Of a stretch of 64,000 bases of DNA, positions 1 through 8,996 are shown in pieces. Source of the DNA: Verrucomicrobiota bacterium (GTDB lineage Bacteria > Verrucomicrobiota > Verrucomicrobiia > Opitutales > Opitutaceae); NCBI GenBank assembly GCA_023391285.1, contig JAEWBF010000125.1:1-64000 (forward strand), given 5' to 3'. The notes beneath the pieces were generated by a model, which saw only the letters and a list, made by a program, of their open reading frames with translations, was not told the origin of the DNA and searched no databases. The translations under genes were made by a program, and so were the position numbers. Position 1 is the first letter of the stretch. Every line of letters begins with the position of its first letter.

Positions 1-58
1 GGGCGGGGGGCACTACCGGCGCGCCGGCGGCGGGGCCCCCCCCCCCCCCCTACATGAA
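1..58. other. GC-homopolymer contig edge
   Basis: The first 50 bases consist almost only of G and C, with a G run, a GGCGCGCCGG-like stretch and a terminal run of about 15 C. Normal chromosomal sequence starts at about 51. This looks like a low-quality or artificial contig end; no gene or signal is supported here. Confidence 0.6.
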
Positions 59-1030
59 TCATTGGCCCCACATCCAGCGCAGGATATCGGGGAGGAGCTG
101 GCCGCCGTGAGCGTCCGAGTGGTTGCCGTCGCCCCAGACGTGTTTCACGCGATAGCGCGGGCCGGAGTCGTTGAAGCGATCGGCGCGAGCGTTGGCGAAC
201 TCGAAGGCGGAGAGCATTTGTTGATTCGCGAGGAACCAGTTGCCGTGCTCGTTGGAGAGGTCGTTGGAGCCGTCTTGGAGGAAGATGCGCAGCGGCTTGA
301 TCGGGGTTTTGCGGATGAGGGTGGGATAAAGGTCGCCGCCGGGTGTCATGGGCTGGCCGTATTTGGCGGGCCGATACCCGATGGAGACGTAGCTGCCGAT
401 CATGCTGATGACGTTGCGGAATTGGTTCGGGAATTCCCACGCGGTGGTGAAGGCGCAGATGGCGCCGCTGCTCGTGCCGCCGATCGCGCGGCGTTCGGGG
501 TCGTCGGTGATTTTGTAGGACTTCTTCAGCATCGGGATGAACTCCCAGCAGATCATGCGCGCGTAGGAATCGTTGAGGGCGTCGTATTCGTTGGCGCGGT
601 TGTTGGGATTACTCATCCCGAGATCGTCGGGGTATTTGTCGCCGATGTGGCCGGGCGTGATGAAGAGGCCGATGGTAACGGGGATTTCCTTCTTGTGTAT
701 GAGATTGGCGAGGGCGTTTTGGACGCGGAGTGAGCCGTTGGGATTGGTGGCGCGCTGGCCGTCGTGGAAGACGAGGAGGTTGGCTTCGGTTTCGCCGGTG
801 TATTGATCGGGGATAAAGATCCAGTAGCGGCGGACGGTGCCGGGGAAGTTGATGCTGCGGAATTCAAAGGGGCCTTCGAGTTTGCCTTGAGGAACGCCTT
901 CCTGGACGAGCGAGTCGGCGGTGAGAGGATAGTCGCCGGGTTTGCGATCGGCGGAAGCCGCGGGGGCGGTTTCGGCGGCGAAGGCGCTGGAGATAAGAAG
1001 GAGGAGGGGGAGAACGAATCGGAGTTTCAT
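59..1030 (-). CDS. Secreted esterase (alpha/beta hydrolase, Fes/esterase-D-like)
   Basis: A 323-residue protein with a clear signal peptide (MKLRFVLPLLLLISSAFA, cleavage near residue 18-19), so exported. The body fits the putative-esterase family PF00756 (enterochelin esterase / feruloyl esterase type). The nucleophile elbow G-T-S-S-G puts the serine at residue 187; an Asp in LQDGSND and a His in GDGNHSD near the C-terminus complete a plausible triad. Substrate unknown; members of this family hydrolyse ferric enterochelin, acylated sugars or feruloyl esters. The reading frame stays open about 200 bases upstream, but the ATG at 1030 directly precedes the signal peptide and is the chosen start. 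Divergent from the GNAT gene across a 199-bp gap. Confidence 0.8.
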   Translation of the reverse strand: MKLRFVLPLLLLISSAFAAETAPAASADRKPGDYPLTADSLVQEGVPQGKLEGPFEFRSINFPGTVRRYWIFIPDQYTGETEANLLVFHDGQRATNPNGSLRVQNALANLIHKKEIPVTIGLFITPGHIGDKYPDDLGMSNPNNRANEYDALNDSYARMICWEFIPMLKKSYKITDDPERRAIGGTSSGAICAFTTAWEFPNQFRNVISMIGSYVSIGYRPAKYGQPMTPGGDLYPTLIRKTPIKPLRIFLQDGSNDLSNEHGNWFLANQQMLSAFEFANARADRFNDSGPRYRVKHVWGDGNHSDAHGGQLLPDILRWMWGQ

Positions 1031-1229
1031 GCGGGGTGAATACGTGTGGGACCGCGCGCCTGACGCGGGCCGGAGAAAATCGATGCTGCGCGGCGAGACG
1101 GGCGCGGCGCAAACGGGAATTTCGCTGACGGAATCGCCTGCGTGGGTTCTGCAGCGGTGGCGGGGTTGACGCGGGGGAGATCGGATTGAAACGTGAGCGC
1201 GTGACTCCGGCGTTGCGGATGAAACAGGC

Positions 1230-1985
1230 ATGAAGTCCTCGGCGAGAAAGGCGGTGTGGGCGGACGTGCGGGAATCGCATGAGCGCTATTTGCGGGAAAT
1301 GGGATGTCAGGTGGTGCACGCGTCGCTTCATCGACGAGCGGGTTGGGCGCAGGAGTTTGTGTTGGAGTGTGGTGGACGCGCGGTGGGGCACGGCTCGTTG
1401 CTGGCGGACGGACCGTGGGCAGGAACGCGGACGGTGTTTGAGTTTTTCGTGGAGCCGGACGCCAAGGCCGAAATGTTCAGGTTGTTCTCGGCGCTCGTGC
1501 AGGAGAGTGGAGCGACGCACGTGGACGCGCAGACGAATGACCGCTGGCTCGCACCGATGTTATTTACGTGCGGCCGTGAGATGACGGCGGAGAAGCTATT
1601 GTTCGCCGACGACGTGACGACCGGATTTCCGGCGCGAGGTGCGGTTTTTCGCCGGGCACGAGCGGCGGATGCAGCGCGGGTGTTTGCGCACGAACTCGAG
1701 CCGGTGGGGGATTATGTGCTCGAGGTTGACGGAGAGATCGTGGCGACGGGCGGCGTGATGTATCACTACAACCCACCGTATGGCGACGTGTTCATGGAGG
1801 TGGCGCCGACGTTTCGCCGGCAGGGATGGGGTGCGTATCTCGTGCAGGAGCTGAAGCGGGTGTGTCGCGAGGCGGGGAAGGTGCCGTGTGCACGCTGCGA
1901 TCCAAACAACGTGGCGTCGCGGCAGACGTGTTTGCGGGCGGGTTTCTTGCCCGTCGGGTGTATCGTGCGCGGGCGGATTGCGTGA
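1230..1985 (+). CDS. GNAT-family N-acetyltransferase
   Basis: 251 residues. The C-terminal half has the GNAT fold: a beta-strand stretch around VMYHYNPPYGDVFMEVAPTF, then the acetyl-CoA pyrophosphate-binding loop R-R-Q-G-W-G near residue 198, then the N-V-A-S-R-Q-T-C-L-R-A-G-F segment typical of motif B. The N-terminal half (about 1-130) resembles a degenerate second GNAT domain, as in two-domain acetyltransferases. Acceptor substrate unknown. Read convergently toward the lipoprotein gene at 2019, leaving a 33-bp gap. Confidence 0.8.
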   Translation: MKSSARKAVWADVRESHERYLREMGCQVVHASLHRRAGWAQEFVLECGGRAVGHGSLLADGPWAGTRTVFEFFVEPDAKAEMFRLFSALVQESGATHVDAQTNDRWLAPMLFTCGREMTAEKLLFADDVTTGFPARGAVFRRARAADAARVFAHELEPVGDYVLEVDGEIVATGGVMYHYNPPYGDVFMEVAPTFRRQGWGAYLVQELKRVCREAGKVPCARCDPNNVASRQTCLRAGFLPVGCIVRGRIA

Positions 1986-2018
1986 GGGGGGCTTGGGCGC
2001 CGTCGTCGAGACGATCAG

Positions 2019-2675
2019 CTAACTGGTCGGGCTGTCGTCGCGCAGAGTCTTGATGAATTCTTCTGCCTCGCGGATGGAAGTTTCCATGTCGGTGATGAGG
2101 CGAGTGATGTCGGCTTCGAGCTCGCGGTTGGTGGTGGTGAGCGACGCGAGTGCGCGGGCGTTGAGGTTGTGTTTCAGGAAGAGAACCTGATCGCGGAACG
2201 TGGAGAGGACGGGCTCCATGCGATCGGCGGCGCGGCGCATGACTTTGATGAGATCTTCGTAGCGGCGGCGGGTGAGATCGAAGGCGCGTTCGCTTTCGCG
2301 GCGGAGGTTGGCGTTCTCGTATTGCTTGAGCTCGGCCTTCCACTCGTCGAAGAGGGCTTCGGCGACGTCTTCGACGGAGTTGATGCGCTCGCGGACTTCG
2401 CGCGCGCGTTCTTCGCTGCGCTGGAATTCGCGATTGAGGGAGTTGTATTTGGCCTGGAGTTCGCCGCCGTCGACTTTGGTGACGGCGAGAAATTGCTCGA
2501 GGGCGCTGGCGAATTGTTCCTTGGCGGCGTTCTGGGCGTCGCGGGTTTCTTCCACGCGGTCGACGAGGATCTCGCGTTTATGGAACCCGATTTTCTCCAT
2601 CGCGTTGTAGTAGGTGGAGGAGCAAGCCGCCAGAAACGGCAGGAGCGCGAGGAGGCAGAGCAGCGAGCGTTTCAT
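2019..2675 (-). CDS. DUF2959-type lipoprotein
   Basis: 218 residues. The N-terminus is a lipoprotein signal with the lipobox L-A-A-C near residue 17, so it should be lipid-anchored in the envelope. The rest is almost wholly alpha-helical and charged with coiled-coil character (long E/R/A-rich helices from about 45 to 200). The motif YYNAMEKIGFHKREILVDRVEETRD fragments after the lipobox fit the DUF2959 family; function unknown. The ATG at 2675 was chosen over an upstream in-frame GTG because it begins the signal peptide. Confidence 0.75.
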   Translation of the reverse strand: MKRSLLCLLALLPFLAACSSTYYNAMEKIGFHKREILVDRVEETRDAQNAAKEQFASALEQFLAVTKVDGGELQAKYNSLNREFQRSEERAREVRERINSVEDVAEALFDEWKAELKQYENANLRRESERAFDLTRRRYEDLIKVMRRAADRMEPVLSTFRDQVLFLKHNLNARALASLTTTNRELEADITRLITDMETSIREAEEFIKTLRDDSPTS

Positions 2676-2721
2676 AGCGTTGTCGACCGCTAAACGTCCC
2701 GAGGGTGCCGTGGTGCGGCGG

Positions 2722-2749
2722 CAAGTTCCAAGGACCAAGATCCAAGCTC
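2722..2749. repeat. CAANNNN heptad repeat (4 units)
   Basis: Four consecutive 7-mers begin with CAAG: CAAGTTC, CAAGGAC, CAAGATC, CAAGCTC. The array sits in the gap between the DUF2959 and M48 genes, 30 bp before a GTGG-type REP. It belongs to the same heptad class seen at 42909, 43683, 44213, 49464 and 54887. Confidence 0.7.
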
Positions 2750-2778
2750 CAGAGAAGCTTTAGCGTCCAAGGACAACA

Positions 2779-2803
2779 AGCCCGACGGGACGTCGGGCTC
2801 CAC
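2779..2803 (-). repeat. GTGG-headed REP hairpin
   Basis: Read on the minus strand: the head GTGG, then perfect 9-bp arms AGCCCGACG / CGTCGGGCT around a TCC loop. It lies just downstream of the M48 protease stop (2815) on that strand. Nearly identical in design to 63880-63905. Confidence 0.8.
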
Positions 2804-2814
2804 CGCAGTGACTA

Positions 2815-3798
2815 CTATTTCTTCTTTTTCTTGGCGAAGGCCTTGTCGTCGTCGGCTTCCGCTGCAAACGCGGCGTCGTCTTCGTCGAGATCGGCAGGAA
2901 TGAGCTCGTTGGCGGGGTGAGCGCCGGCGGAGGCCGGGAGATCGGCGGGGATGCCGGCGAGCGCGTCGGCCACGGAGGATTCGCGCGGGGTGGAGGTGGC
3001 GGGTTCGTCGGGCAGGCGCGCGATGCGTTGATCGAGCGGGGGGTGGGTGGAGAACACTGCGGTGGCTGGTCCGGTGCGTTGTTGCAGGCGGACGAGGACG
3101 TGGCGGAGCGCGCCGGGAGCGTAGCCGACGGTGAGGGCGAGGTCGCGACCGGATTGGTCGGCGCCGAATTCGGTCTGCGCGTCGAAGCCTTTTTCGAGGA
3201 TGGTTTTCACGAGGTTGCCGATGGACGTGTCGAAGGCGCTGAGTTGCGCCTGCGCTTTGGCGACATCGCTGCTGCGGAGAGCGGCGAAGTCGGCGGCACC
3301 GGAAACGAACTCGCCGCGAGCGATGATGTTGAGCGCGTGTTTCCCGGTGATGTGCTCGATCTCGTGCGCGAGGATTCCGGCGAGAGCGTCGTCGTTGTCT
3401 CCGCAAAGTTCATACAGCCCGCGGGTGATGAAGACGAAGCCGCCGGGGGCGGAGAAGCCGTTGAAGGAAGGCGAATCGAGGATGCCGAATTTCCATTCAA
3501 GTGCGGGGCGCGACGAGTAGTAGGCGAGCGCGCGACCGATGAGGTTGACGCGGCGCGTGGCGGCGGCATCGCGGAACAGGCCGCCGTATTGCGAGATGAT
3601 TTCGAGTGAAACGGATTCGCCGATGGCGAGTTCTTCCTCGGGACCGATGCCGGTGACGCCCTTCGCGACCTTGCCGAGACTTTTGGCGGTGTTGAGGGCT
3701 TTGTTGAGGTCGAAGGCGGCGTGAGCAGGTGGGGCGGTGACGACGATGCTGAGCGCCAGCGCGAGCACTTGAAATCGGGTGGGGAGGGAGACGTTCAT
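2815..3798 (-). CDS. M48-family metalloprotease, exported
   Basis: 327 residues. A signal peptide covers residues 1-27 (cleavage after A-H-A). The zinc motif H-E-I-E-H occurs at residues 145-149, with the third ligand expected in the E-F-G-A-D-Q-S-G segment near residue 215. This is the pattern of M48 peptidases such as BepA/LoiP, which act in periplasmic protein quality control. The C-terminal tail is acidic and ends in a run of five lysines, which is unusual. The ATG at 3798 overlaps the stop of the SH3 gene by 4 bp (ATGA), so the two are translationally coupled; this is the last gene of a cyclase-SH3-M48 set. Confidence 0.88.
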   Translation of the reverse strand: MNVSLPTRFQVLALALSIVVTAPPAHAAFDLNKALNTAKSLGKVAKGVTGIGPEEELAIGESVSLEIISQYGGLFRDAAATRRVNLIGRALAYYSSRPALEWKFGILDSPSFNGFSAPGGFVFITRGLYELCGDNDDALAGILAHEIEHITGKHALNIIARGEFVSGAADFAALRSSDVAKAQAQLSAFDTSIGNLVKTILEKGFDAQTEFGADQSGRDLALTVGYAPGALRHVLVRLQQRTGPATAVFSTHPPLDQRIARLPDEPATSTPRESSVADALAGIPADLPASAGAHPANELIPADLDEDDAAFAAEADDDKAFAKKKKK

Positions 3799-4283
3799 TG
3801 GAATTCTCCTTTCTTCTCGGACTGGAGGAATTCCTGGACGGTATGCGCAGGGAGCAGCGCGTGTTGTTGTTCGAGCCACTGAAGATCGGCGGCGGCGTCG
3901 GCCAGTCCGCGGCGTTCGGAATAGTCGGTCGAGGTCGGCGTAAGCGGGCGGGCGGCGGTGGAGGCCGTGGTGGCGCTGGCGGCAAGCGGAAGACCGTCGA
4001 GGCCTTTGGTGTTGGACGGCTTTTCCTCGGAGAGATTGCCGGCGAAGATCCAGCCGGAGCGGCGGCCCTCGGACACGCGCAGCCAGGAGCCTTGGACTTC
4101 TTCGACGCGGAGTTTTTGAGCGTAGGGCAGCTGGGCGACGGGCGTGGCGAGCATCTTGGGCTCGGAGAGCAGCGCGGTTTGAGCGCGTTTGGTGTAGGCA
4201 TCGCGTCCGGCCGTAAACGCGGCGGAGATGCCGGCGGCGGACGCGAGGAGCAGCGCGGCGCCGGCGAGAAGGCGTGTATTCAT
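3795..4283 (-). CDS. Membrane-anchored SH3-domain protein
   Basis: 162 residues. An N-terminal hydrophobic segment (residues 4-24) is a signal anchor or signal peptide. Residues about 45-85 form a bacterial SH3 domain: repeated beta-strands with K-L-R-V-E-E-V-Q-G-S-W-L-R-V and S-G-W-I-F. The rest is a linker and a short helical tail. SH3 domains of this type usually bind cell-wall or protein ligands in the periplasm. Overlaps the cyclase stop and the protease start by 4 bp each, so all three proteins are probably made together; a partner or adaptor role is inference. Confidence 0.7.
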   Translation of the reverse strand: MNTRLLAGAALLLASAAGISAAFTAGRDAYTKRAQTALLSEPKMLATPVAQLPYAQKLRVEEVQGSWLRVSEGRRSGWIFAGNLSEEKPSNTKGLDGLPLAASATTASTAARPLTPTSTDYSERRGLADAAADLQWLEQQHALLPAHTVQEFLQSEKKGEFQ

Positions 4284-6328
4284 TTTGTGGATAGGGAAAG
4301 GATGGGCTGCCAATCGGGCGGGGGCGGCTGTTGGGCGAAGCGGCGGGACTCGTCGAGGAAGAGCGCGGTCATGCGGTCTTGCGGGGCGAGCGCGGCGGCT
4401 TCGGTGAAGGCGCGGGCAGCCTCGGAAAATTCGCGCGTCGTGTAAAGAGTGTGCGCGCGGGCGTAGGCGGCGAGGAACTGTTGTTGTGCGGCGGATACGT
4501 CGGCGGGTTCGCCGATCAGCTCGTAGACGGGAACGGCGGTGTTTTTTCCCTTTACGCGGAGGGCGGCGAGTGGCCGAAGAATCAGGGTATCGCGCACGAG
4601 CTGCGCGGTGTTTTCACCGACGAGAATGCCCGTGCCGAACTCCTTGTTGGCGCCTTCCAGGCGGGAGGCGAGGTTCACGCAGTCGCCCAAGACCGTGTAG
4701 TTTCTTTTTCGGTGGGAGCCCATGTTGCCGACGATCATTTCGCCGGTGTTGATGCCGATGCGGAGGCCGAGGGTGCGGCCGTAGGTGCGGGCGAGATGGT
4801 CGTTGCGGGCGGCGAGGAGACGCTGGGTGGCGAGGGCACCGCGGCAGGCGGCGACCGCGTGGTCGGGTTGCGGGAGCGGAACGCCGAAGACGGCCATGAC
4901 GGCGTCGCCGATGTATTTGTCGATATATGCGCCGTGAGCGAGGAGGCAGTCGCTGGTTTCCTGAAGGTAGCCGTTGACGATATCGAGGAGCTGTTCGGGC
5001 GAGACCTGTTCGGAGAGATCGGTGAAGCCGGCGAGATCGCAGAAGAACACGGTCGCTTCGCGACGCTCGCCGCCGAGTTCGATCGCGGAAGGATTGTGGA
5101 CGAGGAGGTCGACGACCTCCGGTGCGACGTAGCTGCCGAAGATCGCTTGAACCTCGCGACGGCGGCGTTGCTCGAGCCAGAAACGTTCGATCGCCACGCC
5201 GAGAAGAGCGAAGGTGGCGGCGACGACCGGTGTGGTCGGCGGAAGAAACCAGCCGGCGGAAAGTCCGGCGTAAGCGGTGCCCAGGACGCCGAGAATGAGC
5301 GCCGTGGCGACGAGGGCGGGGAACGCGACGTTATTGAGGCGCGAGCCAATCCAGACGATCAGCGCCATAAACGCCGCGGCGAGCGCGAGTGAAGCGGCAG
5401 CGGGCAGCGAGCGGATGAAGCCGGAGCCGGCGAGATTCGCCCAGGCCGTCCAATGGTAAAGAACGCCCGGCTCGAGCCCGCCGATGGCGAACGGTTTTTG
5501 GTCGAATGTGCCGGCGGCGTTGGCTCCCACGAAGACGACACGGTTGCGCACATCATCGAAACCGGGACCGGTGAGTGTCGGGTGCTCACGGATACGTTCG
5601 GCGATCTCGGGCGCCGAAATGTCCGGATACTCGGACATGGCAGGAGCGATGATATCGAGCCCAGCGCCGATGAAAGGCGCGGCGTTGATCACTGGAAGGG
5701 CGGATCGGAGTTTTTCGAGACCGCCGTGCCAACGGAGCAGACCGCCGGCGGCAGCGGGAGGACGATCGAAAGCGGCAGCGGCGAGCGATTCGGCGACCTC
5801 GTAACGCCGGAAAACGCCGTCCGTATCGGGTGCGCCGGGCGCAATACCGGTGCGTGGAAGAGAAAAGTAAGTAGGGTGGGCGGCGACAAAGTCTTGGTCC
5901 CAGAAGATAGGCGCGTGAGTCGGCGTGCGGGCGAGCACGACGTCCGGAAGCGCGGCGGCGGTTGCGCCGAGGAAAGCGTCTTGTTCGGGCGCGGAGGACC
6001 GATCGAGGAAGATGAGATCGAGGATGATTTTTTTGGCGCCGGCGCGTTCGAGGCCGGCGATCAGAGCAGCGAAGATGGCGCGCGGCGGCGGCCAGTTTCC
6101 TTCGAATCCGCTCGCGCGCAGAGCGTCGAGGGTGGCTTCATCAAAGAGCACGAGCGCCGAACCATCGGGCGGCGGCAGTTCGCGAGCAGGGTGGCGCGCG
6201 GAGAAATCGAAGAACGCGCGATCGCCCACCGTGCGCACGGGAGAAAGGTGAATGAGCGCGATCAGCGCGAGGACGGGAACGAGCCAGCGCCAACGAAGCG
6301 AGGAAGGACGGTGCGGGGGTGCGGGCAC
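4280..6328 (-). CDS. CHASE2-domain class III adenylate/guanylate cyclase
   Basis: 682 residues. One membrane helix (about 12-28) leads to a periplasmic CHASE2 sensor (about 30-300), then three more membrane helices (about 305-380) and a cytoplasmic class III cyclase domain (about 420-600). Visible catalytic features are F-F-C-D-L-A-G-F-T-D (first metal Asp), Y-I-G-D-A-V-M-A-V-F-G (second metal Asp; the preceding K is the usual adenine-specifying residue) and G-D-C-V-N-L-A-S-R-L-E. It therefore probably makes cAMP in response to an extracytoplasmic cue. The C-terminus (about 620-682) looks like a short TPR-like helical tail. First gene of a three-gene set with 4-bp overlaps. Confidence 0.9.
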   Translation of the reverse strand: MPAPPHRPSSLRWRWLVPVLALIALIHLSPVRTVGDRAFFDFSARHPARELPPPDGSALVLFDEATLDALRASGFEGNWPPPRAIFAALIAGLERAGAKKIILDLIFLDRSSAPEQDAFLGATAAALPDVVLARTPTHAPIFWDQDFVAAHPTYFSLPRTGIAPGAPDTDGVFRRYEVAESLAAAAFDRPPAAAGGLLRWHGGLEKLRSALPVINAAPFIGAGLDIIAPAMSEYPDISAPEIAERIREHPTLTGPGFDDVRNRVVFVGANAAGTFDQKPFAIGGLEPGVLYHWTAWANLAGSGFIRSLPAAASLALAAAFMALIVWIGSRLNNVAFPALVATALILGVLGTAYAGLSAGWFLPPTTPVVAATFALLGVAIERFWLEQRRRREVQAIFGSYVAPEVVDLLVHNPSAIELGGERREATVFFCDLAGFTDLSEQVSPEQLLDIVNGYLQETSDCLLAHGAYIDKYIGDAVMAVFGVPLPQPDHAVAACRGALATQRLLAARNDHLARTYGRTLGLRIGINTGEMIVGNMGSHRKRNYTVLGDCVNLASRLEGANKEFGTGILVGENTAQLVRDTLILRPLAALRVKGKNTAVPVYELIGEPADVSAAQQQFLAAYARAHTLYTTREFSEAARAFTEAAALAPQDRMTALFLDESRRFAQQPPPPDWQPILSLSTK

Positions 6329-6458
6329 GGGAGTGAAGGAGGCAAGTCAGGAGACGCGCGGCAAGCCGCCACGATGGGGCGAGCGACGGCCGACGAGCTG
6401 TGTTTCAAGACACACACAGAGGTTGTGCAGTGGCGTTGAGTTGCAGAATTCTTGCGGC

Positions 6459-7286
6459 ATGGCCTGGCATCTCGACGCAGCAGTGATCCGTGGAAACTTT
6501 GACTGTCGGGAACGCGGAAGAGCGAGCGGACGGGTGTGGTTGGCGGGCCGCGACGAGCCGCTCGAGCTGGCGTTGACGGGTGATCCGTGGGCGGATCTGG
6601 CGGGCAGGGTGCTGGAGTTCGAGAATCCCGCGACGCAGGCGCTCCCGTTTGTGTTGGGACTGGCCAGGCATCAGGGCGGAACGATTGGGGACTGCACGGC
6701 GTCGAAGAAAGTGAAAGTGCTGGGAGTCACGGCGGCATCGGACCATTGGCGCAACGGCTTACAACTCGAGTGGTTCGGGCCCGACGGGCGGGTCATGATC
6801 GAGTCCGTGACATTTCGGGTGCGCGTTTCCAAGGAGAGCGCGTGGACGATGACCGCCGCCGACGAAGCGGAGCAGCGGAAGGCGAATGCGAGAACGCGGG
6901 AAGCCTTCGTGAAGACGTTGCGGGAGGAGCCGGAAGTCGGGATGGGGGCGCAGGAGACCGCTGCAGGGTTCAACTCGACGCGAGGATTTTGGACTGGATG
7001 GAGTGAGGATGCCCTCGCGGATTTCGCCGCCGCGATCGACGCGGCTCAAGCGGCGCTAGGAACAACGAGCGTCAACGGCGATGCTGAGATCGAACGACAC
7101 CGGAACGCCGTGCAACGCCTGGAGCGAATTCGTGCCCATCTCGGAGACGTCGCGCGTGTGGCGGCGTTTTGCACCCTTGAAGGCATGTTCGAAGCACATT
7201 GGGGCGAACGGGTCCGGGCGCGCGTCGATGCACATGTCGCGCGCATCGATGCGTTGCTGCGAGACCTGCGCGGCATCGAGCGATGA
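6459..7286 (+). CDS. Conserved hypothetical protein
   Basis: 275 residues, not recognised. There is no signal peptide or membrane segment, so cytoplasmic. The N-terminal part (1-110) is beta-rich and contains the phrases V-W-L-A-G-R-D-E-P-L-E-L and F-E-N-P, repeated in a way that suggests a small beta-sandwich. The C-terminal part (140-275) is helical and charged with likely coiled-coil. The frame is open 207 bp upstream, but the ATG at 6459 is chosen because the upstream part is low-complexity arginine/glycine and lies opposite the cyclase gene. Stands alone between the cyclase and the amylase. Confidence 0.65.
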   Translation: MAWHLDAAVIRGNFDCRERGRASGRVWLAGRDEPLELALTGDPWADLAGRVLEFENPATQALPFVLGLARHQGGTIGDCTASKKVKVLGVTAASDHWRNGLQLEWFGPDGRVMIESVTFRVRVSKESAWTMTAADEAEQRKANARTREAFVKTLREEPEVGMGAQETAAGFNSTRGFWTGWSEDALADFAAAIDAAQAALGTTSVNGDAEIERHRNAVQRLERIRAHLGDVARVAAFCTLEGMFEAHWGERVRARVDAHVARIDALLRDLRGIER

Positions 7287-7398
7287 CACGCAGTTTCGCG
7301 GGCTAAGTTTTCTCCGGCGTTTGCGGGGTTACTCCAGGGGTCTCCGCTGGCGGCAGATCGCGCGGTAGCGTTTCGTGACCACGAACCCCCGGTTACCC

Positions 7399-8778
7399 AT
7401 GTCGAAGTTCCTCCGCGTTCTGTTTCACTGCAGCGCTTTTGTGCTGGGCATTGTCTCGGTGGTTGTTGCCGCGGAGCTGCCCCAAGTGTGCGCGGATCAG
7501 CGGGCGATGGGACAACCCGAATGGGTTCGTCGAGCGGTGATCTACGAAATCAACATCCGCCAGTATTCCTCGGCGGGAAATTTTGCCGCTGTCACTGCGG
7601 ATCTTCCGCGCCTTCGCGATCTGGGTGTGGACGTTTTGTGGCTCATGCCGATCCACCCGATCGGCGAACTCAACCGGAAAGGCCCGCTCGGCAGTTACTA
7701 TGCGATCAAGGACTATTACGGCATCAACCCGGAGTTTGGCAGCGCCGCGGATTTCAAGCAGCTCGTCGACGCGGCTCATGCCCAGGGTTTCCGAGTGATT
7801 CTCGACTGGGTGGGCAATCACACCGCATGGGATCATCCGCTGACGCGCGAACATCCCGAATACTACGTGCGCGATCATGCGGGCCGCTTCCAGCCGCCGA
7901 CGGGCTTCGATTGGACGGACGTCATCCAATTGGATTTCTCCCACCCGGCGGTCCTCGATTATGAATACACCGCGATGGCGTATTGGATTCAAAACTACGG
8001 CATCGACGGCTTTCGCTGCGATTTCGCGACCGGGGTGCCGACGGCATTTTGGAACGAGCTCTCCGCCCGCCTCCGCTTGCTGCGTCCCGACCTCTTCCTG
8101 CTTTCGGAATCCGAGCTGCCGCAGCACCAGTTGCATGCGTTCAACGCCAGCTACGGCTTCGACATGATGCACACGATCAATGCCGTCGCCCAGGGACGCG
8201 CGGGTGTTTCGCACATCGACGATACGCTGGCGCGGAGCCGCGTTCGATTTCCGGCCGGAGCGTCGCTGCTCTACTACACGAGCAATCACGACGAGAATTC
8301 CTGGCAGGGCACGGAGTTCGAACGTCTCGGACGCGGCACGATGCCCTTTGCCGTGCTGACGTTTGTGCTCGATGGAATTCCACTGATCTACAACGGGCAG
8401 GAAGTCGGCTTCGATCGCCGCCTGGAATTCTTCGAGCGTGATCCCATCGAATGGACGCCGAATGCGTCGCTGACGGCGTTTTACCGCACCTTGGCGCAGT
8501 TGCGGCACACGCATCCGGCCCTGCATTCAGGCGCGGCGATGCGTCGGATTTCGTCGACGCAAAATGAATCCGTTTACGCGCTCGTGCGCGAAGCCGGCGC
8601 GCAACGCGTGCTCGCGATTCTGAATCTCACGGCACGCGATGTGGCCGCGGACATGCACGACCCGCAGTTGGCAGGCCGATGGCGGGACGCGTTTTCGGGC
8701 GAGTCGATTGAGCAGACGGCGCACGTGTCGGTGGTGCTGCGCGCGTGGGCATTTCGCGTTCTCGTGTCTCAGCCCTAG
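7399..8778 (+). CDS. Secreted GH13 alpha-amylase-family glycosidase
   Basis: 459 residues. A signal peptide (about 1-24, ending V-V-A-A) exports it. The (beta/alpha)8 barrel carries the GH13 signatures: D-W-V-G-N-H (region I), G-F-R-C-D-F-A with the nucleophile Asp (II), L-L-S-E-S-E with the acid/base Glu (III) and T-S-N-H-D-E-N-S with the transition-state Asp (IV). Family members cleave or rearrange alpha-1,4 glucans. An in-frame GTG lies 24 bp upstream, but the ATG at 7399 better fits a signal peptide. Followed by an AraC regulator gene 218 bp away, and related in theme to the GH13/TonB pair near 59-64 kb. Confidence 0.9.
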   Translation: MSKFLRVLFHCSAFVLGIVSVVVAAELPQVCADQRAMGQPEWVRRAVIYEINIRQYSSAGNFAAVTADLPRLRDLGVDVLWLMPIHPIGELNRKGPLGSYYAIKDYYGINPEFGSAADFKQLVDAAHAQGFRVILDWVGNHTAWDHPLTREHPEYYVRDHAGRFQPPTGFDWTDVIQLDFSHPAVLDYEYTAMAYWIQNYGIDGFRCDFATGVPTAFWNELSARLRLLRPDLFLLSESELPQHQLHAFNASYGFDMMHTINAVAQGRAGVSHIDDTLARSRVRFPAGASLLYYTSNHDENSWQGTEFERLGRGTMPFAVLTFVLDGIPLIYNGQEVGFDRRLEFFERDPIEWTPNASLTAFYRTLAQLRHTHPALHSGAAMRRISSTQNESVYALVREAGAQRVLAILNLTARDVAADMHDPQLAGRWRDAFSGESIEQTAHVSVVLRAWAFRVLVSQP

Positions 8779-8845
8779 AAGTGCGGCGAATCAGTCGCGG
8801 ACGTTGCGCAGAGTTCCGGCAGCGCACATCGGAAAAATCCTGAAA

Positions 8846-8871
8846 GATCCGGATAAAACCTATTCCGGATC
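8846..8871. promoter_or_regulatory. Inverted repeat between amylase and AraC genes
   Basis: Perfect 8-bp arms GATCCGGA / TCCGGATC are separated by 10 bp (taaaacctat). It lies 68 bp after the amylase stop and about 125 bp before the regulator start. It could be an operator for the regulator or a weak terminator; the AT-rich spacer and lack of a T-run favour a protein-binding site. Unproven. Confidence 0.4.
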
Positions 8872-8996
8872 GCGCGGACGCGGTTTCGCTGCATCTTTTA
8901 TGCAGAATCGCGGTCAGACCCCGATTGTGCCCCGTTCCCCCTGGTGTTGTCAGCGTTTGCACTGCCTACGTGAAAGCTCTCTTTGAGGCCAAGTCC

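Noticed and set aside
62..733. Long plus-strand open frames opposite the esterase gene
   Set aside because: They mirror the minus-strand gene in a GC-rich region and show no domain or signal features.
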